From Dehalococcoidia bacterium (GTDB lineage Bacteria; Chloroflexota; Dehalococcoidia; Dehalococcoidales; CSSed11-197), in NCBI GenBank assembly GCA_003563865.1, contig PWTP01000086.1, positions 1-6,667 on the forward strand: a DNA stretch of 6,667 nucleotides, in the 5' to 3' direction. The position numbers and the translations under genes are program-made. Each line of letters opens with the position of its first letter. Within the stretch, counting starts at the first letter, position 1. Shown here one piece after another: positions 1-6,282 of this stretch. A model generated the notes under the pieces. The model was given only the letters and a program-made list of their open reading frames with translations, ran no database searches and was not told where the DNA came from.

Positions 1-106
1 CTCCATATGTTTCAGCCACCTTTCCAGACATGTCCTGTACCTGTTGCTCGCTGGTAACATCACAGGAGAAAAAGGCAGCCTTTGTTCGGGCCTTAATAAT
101 GGTTTC
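1..106 (-). pseudogene. 5'-truncated short-chain dehydrogenase (SDR) remnant, runs off left edge
   Basis: Read leftward, this frame encodes FETIIKARTKAAFFSCDVTS followed by EQQVQDMSGKVAETYG. That pattern (an alanine-rich strand, then a C-D-V-T turn, then a helix ending in a Tyr-Gly) is the segment of SDR oxidoreductases between the second Rossmann strand and the NNAG motif; the Asp-Val of CDVT normally lies beside the NAD(P) adenine. The N-terminal TGxxxGIG cofactor motif should lie about 40-60 residues earlier, but none is visible in any minus frame up to about base 240. There is also no in-frame ATG, GTG or TTG with a ribosome binding site. The gene therefore appears to have lost its 5' end, although the remainder lies outside the window. 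Family assignment rests on motif recognition only. Confidence 0.6.
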
Positions 107-177
107 AAAAATGTGGGTATAAATTCTAAAACATCCCGGAATGTGTTAGAATGAAACGGAGGTTTATTAGTTTCTGA

Positions 178-205
178 CACTCCTCTTATTAAGAGGAGTG
201 TTTTT
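178..205 (+). terminator. Perfect intrinsic terminator pointing right
   Basis: Bases 178-187 (CACTCCTCTT) pair without mismatch with 191-200 (AAGAGGAGTG) across a 3-base loop (ATT). Five T follow immediately, then CTGTTTT. The opposite strand has no T-run after the stem, so it works only for rightward transcription. No rightward gene is visible upstream, because the preceding DNA is a leftward SDR remnant. It therefore ends a transcript of a lost gene, ends an antisense or small RNA, or acts as a leader attenuator for the hydrolase starting at 242. Confidence 0.85.
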
Positions 206-241
206 CTGTTTTGGAAGATTTGTAAATTCAAGGTTGTAATT

Positions 242-1018
242 ATGCAAAGTAAAAATATAAACATTGACGGGATTGCTATACGCTATCTTACTGCCGGACA
301 TGGCACTCCACTGCTGGTGATTCATGGAGGAAGCAGTGGTGCTAGTACCTGGGCTAAAAACATAGAGGAGTTAGCCGACAGTTACAAGGTTTATGTACCG
401 GATTTACCCGGTTTTGGCTCAAGCCAGCCGGTTGAAGGAAATTACTATATGACCGAAATGGTGGATTTTATTGAAAGTTTTACCAACAAGCTGGGGCTTG
501 ACCGCTTTCATTTGATGGGTCATTCATTTGGTGGAGGCATTGCTTTAAATTATGTACTTAAATTTCCATTTAAAGTGAGCCGGCTGGTATTGGTAAGCAG
601 TATGTTTCTGGGGAAAGATATTGCCTTTTGGGTCTGGTTAACAACCCGTCGTATTATTGTCGAACCCCTTGGATGGTTAACAATCAACCTGTTTAGAACA
701 ATCAAATGGCTGGCAGCGACAGTGTTTAATTCCATCGATTATGTAGTTCCTGTTTCTGAAGCCAGCGTACGTATTGGCAAAGGTATTGCCACATTGCAGG
801 AACAGGCACGAGTAATGGCCGGCCGCCTTCCCGAGATAGCAATGCCAACACTGGTTATATGGGGTGAAAAAGATCCCATATTGCCTTATAAACACGCATA
901 TGCCGCTGCTCAATCAATACCTGATTGCCGCGTTAAGATATTCGAGGGCAGTGGCCACAGTGTCTATCGAGACAGAGTTGAAGAATTTACACACCTGCTC
1001 AAAGATTTTCTGGACTAA
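242..1018 (+). CDS. Alpha/beta-fold hydrolase
   Basis: Encodes a 258-residue cytoplasmic serine hydrolase of the alpha/beta fold, with no signal peptide. The oxyanion-hole motif HGG is at residues 28-30 and the GFG turn at 57-59. The nucleophile elbow GHSFGG places Ser95 as nucleophile. Asp211 in GEKDPILP and His239 in GSGHS complete the triad, at normal family spacing. Residues about 115-165 form a hydrophobic, Trp-rich cap (FWVWLTT, WLTINLF, IKWLAATVF), as in lipase, esterase and C-C bond hydrolase members such as MhpC-like proteins, so the substrate is probably hydrophobic but cannot be named. The ATG at 242 is preceded by a modest AAGG at 230-233. A terminator ends about 35 bases upstream and no strong promoter is seen between, so its transcription is unclear. 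The gene converges on the amidohydrolase gene, with 11 bases between the stops. Confidence 0.92.
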   Translation: MQSKNINIDGIAIRYLTAGHGTPLLVIHGGSSGASTWAKNIEELADSYKVYVPDLPGFGSSQPVEGNYYMTEMVDFIESFTNKLGLDRFHLMGHSFGGGIALNYVLKFPFKVSRLVLVSSMFLGKDIAFWVWLTTRRIIVEPLGWLTINLFRTIKWLAATVFNSIDYVVPVSEASVRIGKGIATLQEQARVMAGRLPEIAMPTLVIWGEKDPILPYKHAYAAAQSIPDCRVKIFEGSGHSVYRDRVEEFTHLLKDFLD

Positions 1019-1029
1019 ATACGGCAGGG

Positions 1030-1728
1030 CTATATAACGCCAGATTCACAAAACCCGTATAGTGCCTGCAGCAACCGCTCCCGTTTCTCCTCCAATGGGT
1101 AAAACGAGGCTCGTGAAAACTCAAGCTGTATCCACGGCAACTCCTTCGAGTGAGCAGCAGAAATATGGCCGCCTTGAAAAGGCTGGTTAATAGCTACCGG
1201 TAGCCCGAATGCTTTTTCAAGACAATATACAAAAGCATCTCTCCAGGCCAGAGGAAGACTCTTGCCTTCATTGTCACTAATTGAAATCAAAGGCCTTTCC
1301 ACATCTTTATCATCAGCAAGAGTAGCCCCTCTGGCAGCCATTGTATGACAATCTATACCCATTTTAACTTTGCCCCCGGCAGCTTTGCTTAACTGTCGAT
1401 GATATGGGTGGTAATATTTCTTTAAAAGCAGTTGAATCAATCTTTCATCTGGGAAACGACTGAAAACCCTGGCCCCCCAGATTGTGTGAGTTTTTATTAC
1501 ACCATCTTGCCGAAAGTCATCTTCAGCCCGGTTCAAATCGACTATGGCACGGGCTATTGAACTGGAATGATATGATTCAACATGTTCACTTATAGCATAG
1601 ATAACAGCAGCACCTTCGTCTCCATCAATTACAATATCCTCATGGCTCAGAATACATATTTCCTCTACCTCGTGCGGCACAATCAGTCCGGCATGCGGAA
1701 CAGAGATCAACAAAGGCAATTTATGCAC
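1030..1728 (-). CDS. N-formylglutamate amidohydrolase-family (HutG/PF05013-like) hydrolase
   Basis: Encodes 232 residues from a GTG start at 1728. That start is chosen because a full GGAGGA Shine-Dalgarno (1734-1739) sits 5 bases upstream; a longer in-frame reading to 1785 adds a Cys/Arg-rich stretch that does not look like protein. Family motifs appear in order: SVPHAG (residues 9-13, with a likely metal-site His), AIVDLNRAEDD (61-71), YHPYH (107-110), DCHTM (127-130) and NQPFQGGHI (181-189), then a late WIQLEFSR (199-206). These metal-dependent enzymes cleave N-acyl amino acids such as N-formylglutamate, or related amides. No histidine-utilisation gene is nearby, so a Hut role is not supported and the substrate is open. 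The start overlaps by one base the stop of an unassigned upstream frame (TAGTG), suggesting translational coupling. Confidence 0.85.
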   Translation of the reverse strand: MHKLPLLISVPHAGLIVPHEVEEICILSHEDIVIDGDEGAAVIYAISEHVESYHSSSIARAIVDLNRAEDDFRQDGVIKTHTIWGARVFSRFPDERLIQLLLKKYYHPYHRQLSKAAGGKVKMGIDCHTMAARGATLADDKDVERPLISISDNEGKSLPLAWRDAFVYCLEKAFGLPVAINQPFQGGHISAAHSKELPWIQLEFSRASFYPLEEKRERLLQALYGFCESGVI

Positions 1729-1880
1729 TATATTCCTCCAGCAGCGCCGTCCCGCCGTATATCTGCAACACCGGTAAAGCCCCACTTATTGCGTAGTACC
1801 AGTGGAACACAACCCATATAGAAAGAAAATGGCTCCCGTTTCTTGACAGAGTAACCGGCTTTTTTAGGGTAAAATTCGGG
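1728..1880 (-). other. Unassigned coding-like open frame ending on the amidohydrolase start
   Basis: A frame open from 1880 to a TAG at 1730-1728 encodes about 50 residues, including KKREPFSFYMGCVPLVLRNK. Nearly half of its last 43 codons start with G, as in real genes. Its final Gly-Gly codons double as the GGAGG ribosome site of the amidohydrolase gene, and its stop shares one base with the GTG start. The only in-frame ATG (1817) would leave just 29 residues and has no clear ribosome site. Upstream, another frame starts at ATG 1966 (MKVTVIYDRESKRVINLYAQ), stops at TGA 1906-1904, then stays open. Joining them needs a frameshift near the T-run at 1872-1875 plus readthrough or repair of the TGA. 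I read this as either a decayed small gene or a short ORF coupled to the next gene. I do not recognise the family. Confidence 0.3.
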
Positions 1881-1905
1881 TCATACGGATGGTCACGCCG
1901 GTCTC
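1849..1905 (-). repeat. Inverted repeat in the amidohydrolase leader
   Basis: ACCGGC (1854-1859) pairs with GCCGGT (1897-1902), extended by GAG (1849-1851) with CTC (1903-1905) across a 2-base bulge; the enclosed loop is 37 bases. It would form a 9-bp stem in the leader RNA, beginning at the TGA at 1906-1904. Neither strand shows a terminator-type arrangement at the correct distance. Between 1981 and 2112 I see nothing else of note apart from a small overlapping dyad at 2034-2051 (CCGACCAAAATCGG). Confidence 0.3.
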
Positions 1906-1976
1906 ATTGCGCATACAGGTTTATCACCCTTTTGCTTTCTCTGTCATATATAACTGTTACCTTCATCGTTCTTCGA

Positions 1977-1985
1977 ATTATAGCA
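1977..1985 (-). promoter_or_regulatory. Extended -10 promoter for the amidohydrolase transcript
   Basis: The minus strand reads TGCTATAAT, a consensus extended -10 (TGn plus TATAAT at 1982-1977). The -35 region (about 2000-2005) is poor, which extended -10 promoters tolerate. Transcription would begin near 1970, only about 4 bases before the ATG at 1966 and about 240 bases before the amidohydrolase GTG. Function is inferred from sequence alone. Confidence 0.5.
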
Positions 1986-2112
1986 GATTATTTGGTAATT
2001 TTATGCCGTTTTATAACAATGTCTGTCAGATTTTCCGACCAAAATCGGCAAAGGCAGGTTCATGCCATATTTACCTTCTAAAAACAGTTTAAAACAGACA
2101 GGGATTGCTTCT

Positions 2113-2877
2113 TTAAACAATCAGTTTGCGCCGCATTAATACCAGAGAAGCAACAAAAAATACCAGGGTTATTAAAGCAATAAGCCCGAGTGCCAGCCAG
2201 ATATCAGGATGAAACTCGCCATTAAAACATGCGCGTATAAGCTTGACCGCCGAAGTCAGAGGGGCTATCCAGCTTAATCTTTGCACAATATCGGGAAAAG
2301 AATCCAGCGGAAAGAAAACACCACTGAAGAAAAACATGGGCGAAATAAACAGGCTGAAATAGTGGTTAAACGAGTGTATTGAGGGGATTATTGCAGTAAA
2401 TGTCAAGGCTATGGAACTAAACATCAACCCCTGCAAAAATGCCAACAGAGGTATAAGCAAAGCCCAGGATGATTCAGCCAACCCGAAGGCAGTTGCTACA
2501 ATAAGAATAACAGTGCCGGTAAGCATTGAGCGGGTTGCCCCCCAAAATATTTCACCGGTAATAACATCTTCAACATTTACCGGAGTTGCGATGATAGCAT
2601 CAAAAGTGCGCTGATAAGACATTCTCAGATAGCTGCCATAGGTACATTCAAAACTGGCACTAAACATGGCATAGCTGGCAATGATTCCGGGGGCTACGAA
2701 TTCGATGTATTCCTGGCCATTGACCATGCCTACATATGCACCCAAACCAAAACCCATAGCCAGCAGTAATACCAGCGGCTCAACAACGAAGCCGGTTACC
2801 TCAGATGGCCACAGCTTTAAAAATACGTCCCGGTTGCGCTGCCATACCCGGATAAAACGCCAGGAAGGCCATTTCAT
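2113..2877 (-). CDS. NodJ-type ABC-2 transporter permease
   Basis: Encodes a 254-residue inner-membrane permease with about six membrane helices (roughly residues 26-50, 58-76, 107-133, 137-163, 173-193 and 226-247) and no signal peptide. The NodJ/DrrB-type ABC-2 signature is clear: FVAPGIIASYAMFSASFECT (60-79), TFDAIIATPVNVEDVITGEI (91-110, the cytoplasmic coupling helix region), SPMFFFSGVFFPLDSFP (179-195), and PLTSAVKLIR (206-215). It ends in a basic MRRKLIV tail, also typical. Length matches the family (about 250-260). It pairs with the ATPase encoded immediately upstream: its ATG overlaps that gene's TGA as ATGA, so the two are translationally coupled. Two copies plus two ATPases would form the exporter. 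The NodJ name reflects sequence class; no nodulation gene is present, and the exported molecule could be a lipid, glycolipid, polysaccharide precursor or drug. Confidence 0.92.
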   Translation of the reverse strand: MKWPSWRFIRVWQRNRDVFLKLWPSEVTGFVVEPLVLLLAMGFGLGAYVGMVNGQEYIEFVAPGIIASYAMFSASFECTYGSYLRMSYQRTFDAIIATPVNVEDVITGEIFWGATRSMLTGTVILIVATAFGLAESSWALLIPLLAFLQGLMFSSIALTFTAIIPSIHSFNHYFSLFISPMFFFSGVFFPLDSFPDIVQRLSWIAPLTSAVKLIRACFNGEFHPDIWLALGLIALITLVFFVASLVLMRRKLIV

Positions 2878-3785
2878 TCTATGAGTGCCCTCCCGGTTAA
2901 TTTCAAGAAAACATCTTCTAAAGTGGCGGGCCTTTGTTTGAGTTTACCGGTAGCTATAGCTAGGCCCTTGAAGGCATCTGCGTCGTTAACATGATAGGTT
3001 GTTATCTTCCCGGGGCCTTCATCAAATTCAACTCGTCTTTGCTCAAGAGCTTTAATAATTGGTTCTCTGTGGCCATCTTCCGGTTCAATTTCCCAAACTG
3101 TCCTGCCTACATTCTGTACTACCAATTCGGCCGGTGGTGCCAGGCAAATTATCGATCCTTTATCCATTATGGCAACCCGGTCGGCAAGTTCGGCTGCCTC
3201 TTCCATGACCTGGGTACACAGAACCAGCGTCACCCCGCTGTTTCTCAATTCCCGTAGTTTATGCCACACCAGATGTTTAGCCTGAGGATCAAGCCCAACC
3301 GTGGGTTCATCAAGTATTAGTATGCGTGGCCGGTTAATAAGGCCTCTGGCTATCATAAGCCGCCGCTTCATGCCCCCTGATAGTTCACCTAAATTGCTTT
3401 TAGGCCTATTTTCAAGTCCGACAAGCTGTAGCACCTCTGTACTTCTCTTTTTTGCTTCTTTGTGCGGAATATTAAAATAACGGGAAAAGGTTAACAGGTT
3501 GCCAATAACATTCAGATCCGGGTCGAGATTATCAAGCTGCGGAACAATTCCGATTAATGCTTTAATCTGGCGCTCAGAGGTTTTTATATCCATACCGCCA
3601 ACACTCACTTCGCCTTCTGTCAGCGGCGATGAACCGGTTATCATGCGAATAAGAGTGGTTTTGCCGGCTCCATTGGGTCCCAGTAATCCAAGGCATTCAC
3701 CTTGTTTTATCTCAAGGTTTACCCCGTTTAGTGCAACAAAATCTTTGTATTTTTTTACTACGTTGGAGATGCTGATAACAGCCAA
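2874..3785 (-). CDS. NodI/DrrA-type ABC-2 transporter ATP-binding protein
   Basis: Encodes a 303-residue cytoplasmic ATPase that powers the permease encoded next to it. Visible motifs: Walker A GPNGAGKTT (36-44), Q-loop GIVPQLDNL (Gln83), signature LSGGM (135-139), Walker B LILDEP with catalytic Glu160, D-loop GLDP (164-167), and the C-terminal family motif TLEDVFLKLTGR (288-299). IVPQLDNLD and GGMKRRL are typical of NodI. Oddly, the H-loop reads CTQVMEEA, with Gln192 where the family normally has His (TTHxMEEA). The start is TTG at 3785, supported by AGGA (3793-3796) at 7 bases; there is no ATG alternative that keeps the conserved beginning (ISISNVVKKYKDFVALNGV). The stop overlaps the permease ATG. 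Residues 215-285 form the accessory domain usual in this subfamily. Confidence 0.93.
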   Translation of the reverse strand: MAVISISNVVKKYKDFVALNGVNLEIKQGECLGLLGPNGAGKTTLIRMITGSSPLTEGEVSVGGMDIKTSERQIKALIGIVPQLDNLDPDLNVIGNLLTFSRYFNIPHKEAKKRSTEVLQLVGLENRPKSNLGELSGGMKRRLMIARGLINRPRILILDEPTVGLDPQAKHLVWHKLRELRNSGVTLVLCTQVMEEAAELADRVAIMDKGSIICLAPPAELVVQNVGRTVWEIEPEDGHREPIIKALEQRRVEFDEGPGKITTYHVNDADAFKGLAIATGKLKQRPATLEDVFLKLTGRALIE

Positions 3786-3824
3786 TAATATTTCCTGATA
3801 GTTATTTCTTCATCTTACCGGATA

Positions 3825-3853
3825 ATATTAACAGGCACAAATTTTAGAGGCAA
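3825..3853 (-). promoter_or_regulatory. Candidate promoter of the ABC exporter operon
   Basis: On the minus strand TTGCCT (3853-3848) lies 17 bases from TAATAT (3830-3825), which is preceded by TG at the extended -10 position. Transcription would start near 3817, giving a leader of about 30 bases before the TTG at 3785. A second TATAAT (3859-3854) lies just upstream but has no good -35 at 16-18 bases. A half-site TTACCGG (3815-3821) lies next to the -10. Confidence 0.45.
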
Positions 3854-3900
3854 ATTATAATTTCCTGAAAGCGACCAAATATCAGTGCAGCTACACGAAA

Positions 3901-3920
3901 TAACCGGTAATATCCGGCTA
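3901..3920. repeat. CCGG inverted repeat upstream of the exporter operon
   Basis: TAACCGG (3901-3907) and CCGGCTA (3914-3920) form a 6-of-7 inverted repeat around TAATAT. It lies about 50-70 bases upstream of the candidate exporter promoter. A similar dyad (TACCGG, 7 bases, CCGGTA) lies in the catalase leader. This could be an operator, but CCGGTAA also occurs several times inside genes here, so chance is possible. Confidence 0.3.
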
Positions 3921-4103
3921 ACTTCACAGCTGAAATTTTGATAAAAGCTGACAAGATGATAACTTATGAAAAGCCATGCCTGCTTAAAGAGAGGATAAAT
4001 TTATCCAGGAAAGTACCCGGCCCATATTTCTCGTTGCAGATAACCACTAAGTTATTGCAGGAGTCGACATTGGCTTGCTGCTTGCCAACTGGTTTCCTTT
4101 GTT

Positions 4104-4280
4104 GGCTTGGTGGATATTCGTTTTGGTTGCCCTGTTAATATCTTTCCCGACAGTTATTATGATATCAACGTAAGTGTTAACCAGAAAGTCAGCATAACTG
4201 TGCTCGATGTCGACTTCAGGCGCAAACGTATCTCCCTTTCGGTGAAGGAAGAACCAGCACTCCCCGGCCAGGGAGGCTAA
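4104..4280 (+). pseudogene. tex: Remnant of tex: C-terminal S1 RNA-binding domain
   Basis: The frame ending at TAA 4278-4280 encodes GLVDIRF, then DSYYDINVSVNQKVSITVLD (from about 4142) and VDFRRKRISLSVKEE, then a short tail. This matches the end of the S1 domain of the Tex transcription accessory protein (GLVHIS ... DP..VV.VNQ.V.V.VL.VD..RKRISLSMK), an RNA-binding protein of more than 700 residues. Upstream the frame soon meets a stop (TAA 4041-4043), but scattered pieces in other frames still recall Tex: PG plus LQ at about 4017-4040 and VDIG at 4064-4075, the usual S1 start. The pieces lie in different frames and at wrong distances, so the gene is broken by frameshifts and deletion. No start codon or ribosome site serves it. 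Another S1 protein (YugI-type) is possible but fits less well. Confidence 0.6.
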
Positions 4281-4361
4281 AGACGTAATTTCTTTATAAA
4301 CATCCGCCCTTCTTCGGGTGCTTAATGCTGGTCTTGCCCCTCGGGTTGAAACGAAGCCACA

Positions 4362-6077
4362 TCAAAGCAAATGAGGGTCGCCTTGCCAGCCATACAAACT
4401 GGTTGGATCTTCAACATTTGTATCACGTCCGATATATGGCAAATCCCTGGCAGTGACCGGGTCTGCAGGCATAGTGGGCATGTTCAAATCAGTAGCACCA
4501 CGTGCATTATCCTTCATCCAAACATCACGGCTGTCGGATTTCATGGGTGTAAGATCTACATCGTCAATTGAAATACCCAGGGCCTCACTAACACCCTTGC
4601 CATACTCAGGGTCGGCCATATAACAGTGGTTGATATGCCTGTGCTTGATCTGAAGCGTCGAATCCCCCAGGTTTCTTGCTGTATTCTCAAAAAGTACCAG
4701 CTGCTGTTCACGGCTCATACCACGAAACAGAATTCCTGGCTGGGTAAAATAATCATGATCATCTTCACGGAAGTCATACTGATAAACATCTCCACCCTCC
4801 TGAACAGGCTCAGCGCTTTGAGGCTGGTCTGCCCAGTTGCCATAGCTGTTGGGCTCATAGTGGAGCTCGCTGCCCATGTTTCCATCCACTCTCATCATGC
4901 CATCTCGATGAAAACTGTGGGGGTGATTAACTCCCTGAGGGTTGTTGACGGGAATCTGGTGGTGGTTCACACCCAGACGATAGCGGTGGGCATCTCCATA
5001 AGCAAATAGCCGTGTCTGGAGCATGCGGTCAGGGGAATAGCCAATGCCGGGTACATTGTTGGCAGGGTTGAAAGCTGCCTGTTCAACATCGGCAAAATAA
5101 TTCTCCGGATTCCTGTTTAAAACAATTTCACCCACCTCAATCAGCGGAAAATCTTTCTTGTACCACATTTTGGTTAAGTCAAAGGGGTTATATGGCATAT
5201 TTCCAGCCTGCTCCTGTGTCATAACCTGAATAAACATGGTCCATTTCGGGAACATAACCTTCTCAATAGCCGTGTAGAGATCCCTTTGATGGCTTTCACG
5301 GTCCTTTGCCACCACCATTTCAGCTTCCTGGTCCGTCAAATTCTGGATGCCCTGCTGGCTGCGAAAATGGAATTTTACCCATACCCGCTCATTTGCAGCA
5401 TTTATCAGGCTGTAAGCATGGCTGGAAAATCCATGCATATAGCGGTAAGAAGAAGGAATTCCGCGGTCGCTCATGGTAATCGTTACCTGAAGCAATGATT
5501 CAGGAAGGGATGACCAAAAATCCCAGTTGTTGTTGGGACTGCGCATATTGGTTCGGGGGTCACGTTTAATCGCATGGTTCAGGTCGATAAACTTTTTCGG
5601 GTCCCGGAAAAAGAATACCGGTGTGTTGTTGCCAACAAGATCCCAGTTGCCCTCTTCGGTGTAGTATTTCATAGCAAAGCCCCGGATATCCCTCTCTGCA
5701 TCGGCAGCGCCTCGCTCGCCAGCTACTGTAGAAAAGCGCATAAATAAACCGGTTTTCTTGCCGACCTCTGAAAAGATCTTTGCTTTAGTGTATTTGGTAA
5801 TGTCCTTTGTTACCACGAACTCACCGAAGGCGCCGGATCCTTTAGCATGCATGCGGCGCTCAGGGATAATCTCCCGGTTAAAATGCGCATGCTTCTCAAT
5901 CAGCCAGGCGTCCTGAAGAACCTGAGGTCCTCTAGGACCTGCAGTCATCGTATCCTGGTTATTTATAACCGGAGCACCATTCTCACGGGTAATTCCGGGA
6001 TATTTGCCTGTTACATCGTTACGGCTTGGTAAAGGATCTCCCACCTTGTTCTTTTGCATTGGATTATCATTTTTCAT
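4362..6077 (-). CDS. katA: Monofunctional heme catalase with C-terminal extension
   Basis: Encodes 571 residues; converts hydrogen peroxide to water and oxygen in the cytoplasm, as a heme-b tetramer in this family. Catalytic and heme residues are present: His77 in [12 protein letters not shown], the distal Asn in VGNNTPVFF (150-151), and the proximal Tyr360 in [14 protein letters not shown], with Arg356 one turn earlier. Other hallmarks are [11 protein letters not shown] (113-123), [14 protein letters not shown] (204-217) and [13 protein letters not shown] (321-333). The start is ATG 6077, with AGAGGTGG (6083-6090) 5 bases upstream; a GTG three codons earlier lies inside that site. The core resembles small-subunit catalases such as Bacillus KatA but continues about 71 residues beyond their usual end (from about residue 501), rich in Asp, Pro and Thr, and lacks the flavodoxin-like domain of large catalases. 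The gene letter is conventional. Confidence 0.95.
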   Translation of the reverse strand: MKNDNPMQKNKVGDPLPSRNDVTGKYPGITRENGAPVINNQDTMTAGPRGPQVLQDAWLIEKHAHFNREIIPERRMHAKGSGAFGEFVVTKDITKYTKAKIFSEVGKKTGLFMRFSTVAGERGAADAERDIRGFAMKYYTEEGNWDLVGNNTPVFFFRDPKKFIDLNHAIKRDPRTNMRSPNNNWDFWSSLPESLLQVTITMSDRGIPSSYRYMHGFSSHAYSLINAANERVWVKFHFRSQQGIQNLTDQEAEMVVAKDRESHQRDLYTAIEKVMFPKWTMFIQVMTQEQAGNMPYNPFDLTKMWYKKDFPLIEVGEIVLNRNPENYFADVEQAAFNPANNVPGIGYSPDRMLQTRLFAYGDAHRYRLGVNHHQIPVNNPQGVNHPHSFHRDGMMRVDGNMGSELHYEPNSYGNWADQPQSAEPVQEGGDVYQYDFREDDHDYFTQPGILFRGMSREQQLVLFENTARNLGDSTLQIKHRHINHCYMADPEYGKGVSEALGISIDDVDLTPMKSDSRDVWMKDNARGATDLNMPTMPADPVTARDLPYIGRDTNVEDPTSLYGWQGDPHLL

Positions 6078-6104
6078 CCTGACCACCTCTTAAATAAATA
6101 TTAC

Positions 6105-6123
6105 TACCGGTAAGCTGCCGGTA
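6105..6123 (-). repeat. Inverted repeat in the catalase leader near the ribosome site
   Basis: TACCGG (6105-6110) and CCGGTA (6118-6123) form a perfect 6-bp stem around TAAGCTG, with AATATT on both outer flanks (a 3-base bulge on one side). It lies 15 bases upstream of the catalase Shine-Dalgarno. It may be an operator, an mRNA hairpin protecting the 5' region, or chance. Compare the dyad at 3901-3920. Confidence 0.35.
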
Positions 6124-6177
6124 ATATTAAGGATCCAGCTATTTGCTGATCATAGCCATTTTAACACGTTTTGGGGT

Positions 6178-6231
6178 AAAGAAAATACAAAACGGGCTTG
6201 TTGCCCATATAATTAAACTGGGGAAACCCAG
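6178..6231 (-). promoter_or_regulatory. Structured part of the catalase leader: two hairpins and a T-rich tract
   Basis: In the catalase mRNA sense, CTGGG and CCCAG (6231-6218) form a 5-bp stem with a 4-base loop. Then ATGGGC, AACAA, GCCCGT (6208-6192) forms a second stem, followed by a T-rich tract (TTTTGTATTTTCTTT) to about 6178. The second hairpin plus T-tract resembles a weak intrinsic terminator or attenuator. I compared it by eye with common riboswitch consensus sequences and saw no match. Nothing further is evident at 6129-6177. Confidence 0.25.
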
Positions 6232-6282
6232 GTCCTCCGGCTTAAAGGAAAGGTTGTTTTGTTTCATATCCCGGGTCAACTA

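Noticed and set aside
151..177. Tiny ORF MKRRFISF ending just before the terminator, as an attenuation leader peptide
   Set aside because: No ribosome binding site, no run of regulatory codons, and only eight residues; it could easily arise by chance.
1849..1906. In-frame TGA at 1906-1904 followed by a stem, as a possible selenocysteine codon with SECIS
   Set aside because: The 37-base loop lacks the short hairpin and apical pattern of bacterial SECIS elements, and the residues around the TGA have no Cys or redox motif. A nonsense lesion or ordinary stop is simpler.
1889..2092. Plus-strand open frame of 67 codons in the gap between the amidohydrolase and the permease
   Set aside because: No Shine-Dalgarno, no recognisable family, composition of random AT-rich DNA, and it lies opposite the promoter and coding-like frame on the minus strand.
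3938..4150. Plus-strand frames across the tex remnant, including a hydrophobic stretch (GLLLANWFPLLAWWIFVLVA) that looks like a small membrane protein
   Set aside because: There is no ATG, GTG or TTG start with a ribosome site in that frame (only ATT), and the same bases are explained by frameshifted S1-domain sequence.
4299..4323. CATCCG/CGGGTG hairpin after the catalase stop, as its terminator
   Set aside because: On the catalase strand the stem has a mismatch and is followed by TTTATAAAG, not a T-run; too weak to call.
4371..6032. Several plus-strand open frames opposite the catalase gene
   Set aside because: They are shadows of a strongly conserved catalase coding sequence, without ribosome sites or recognisable products.
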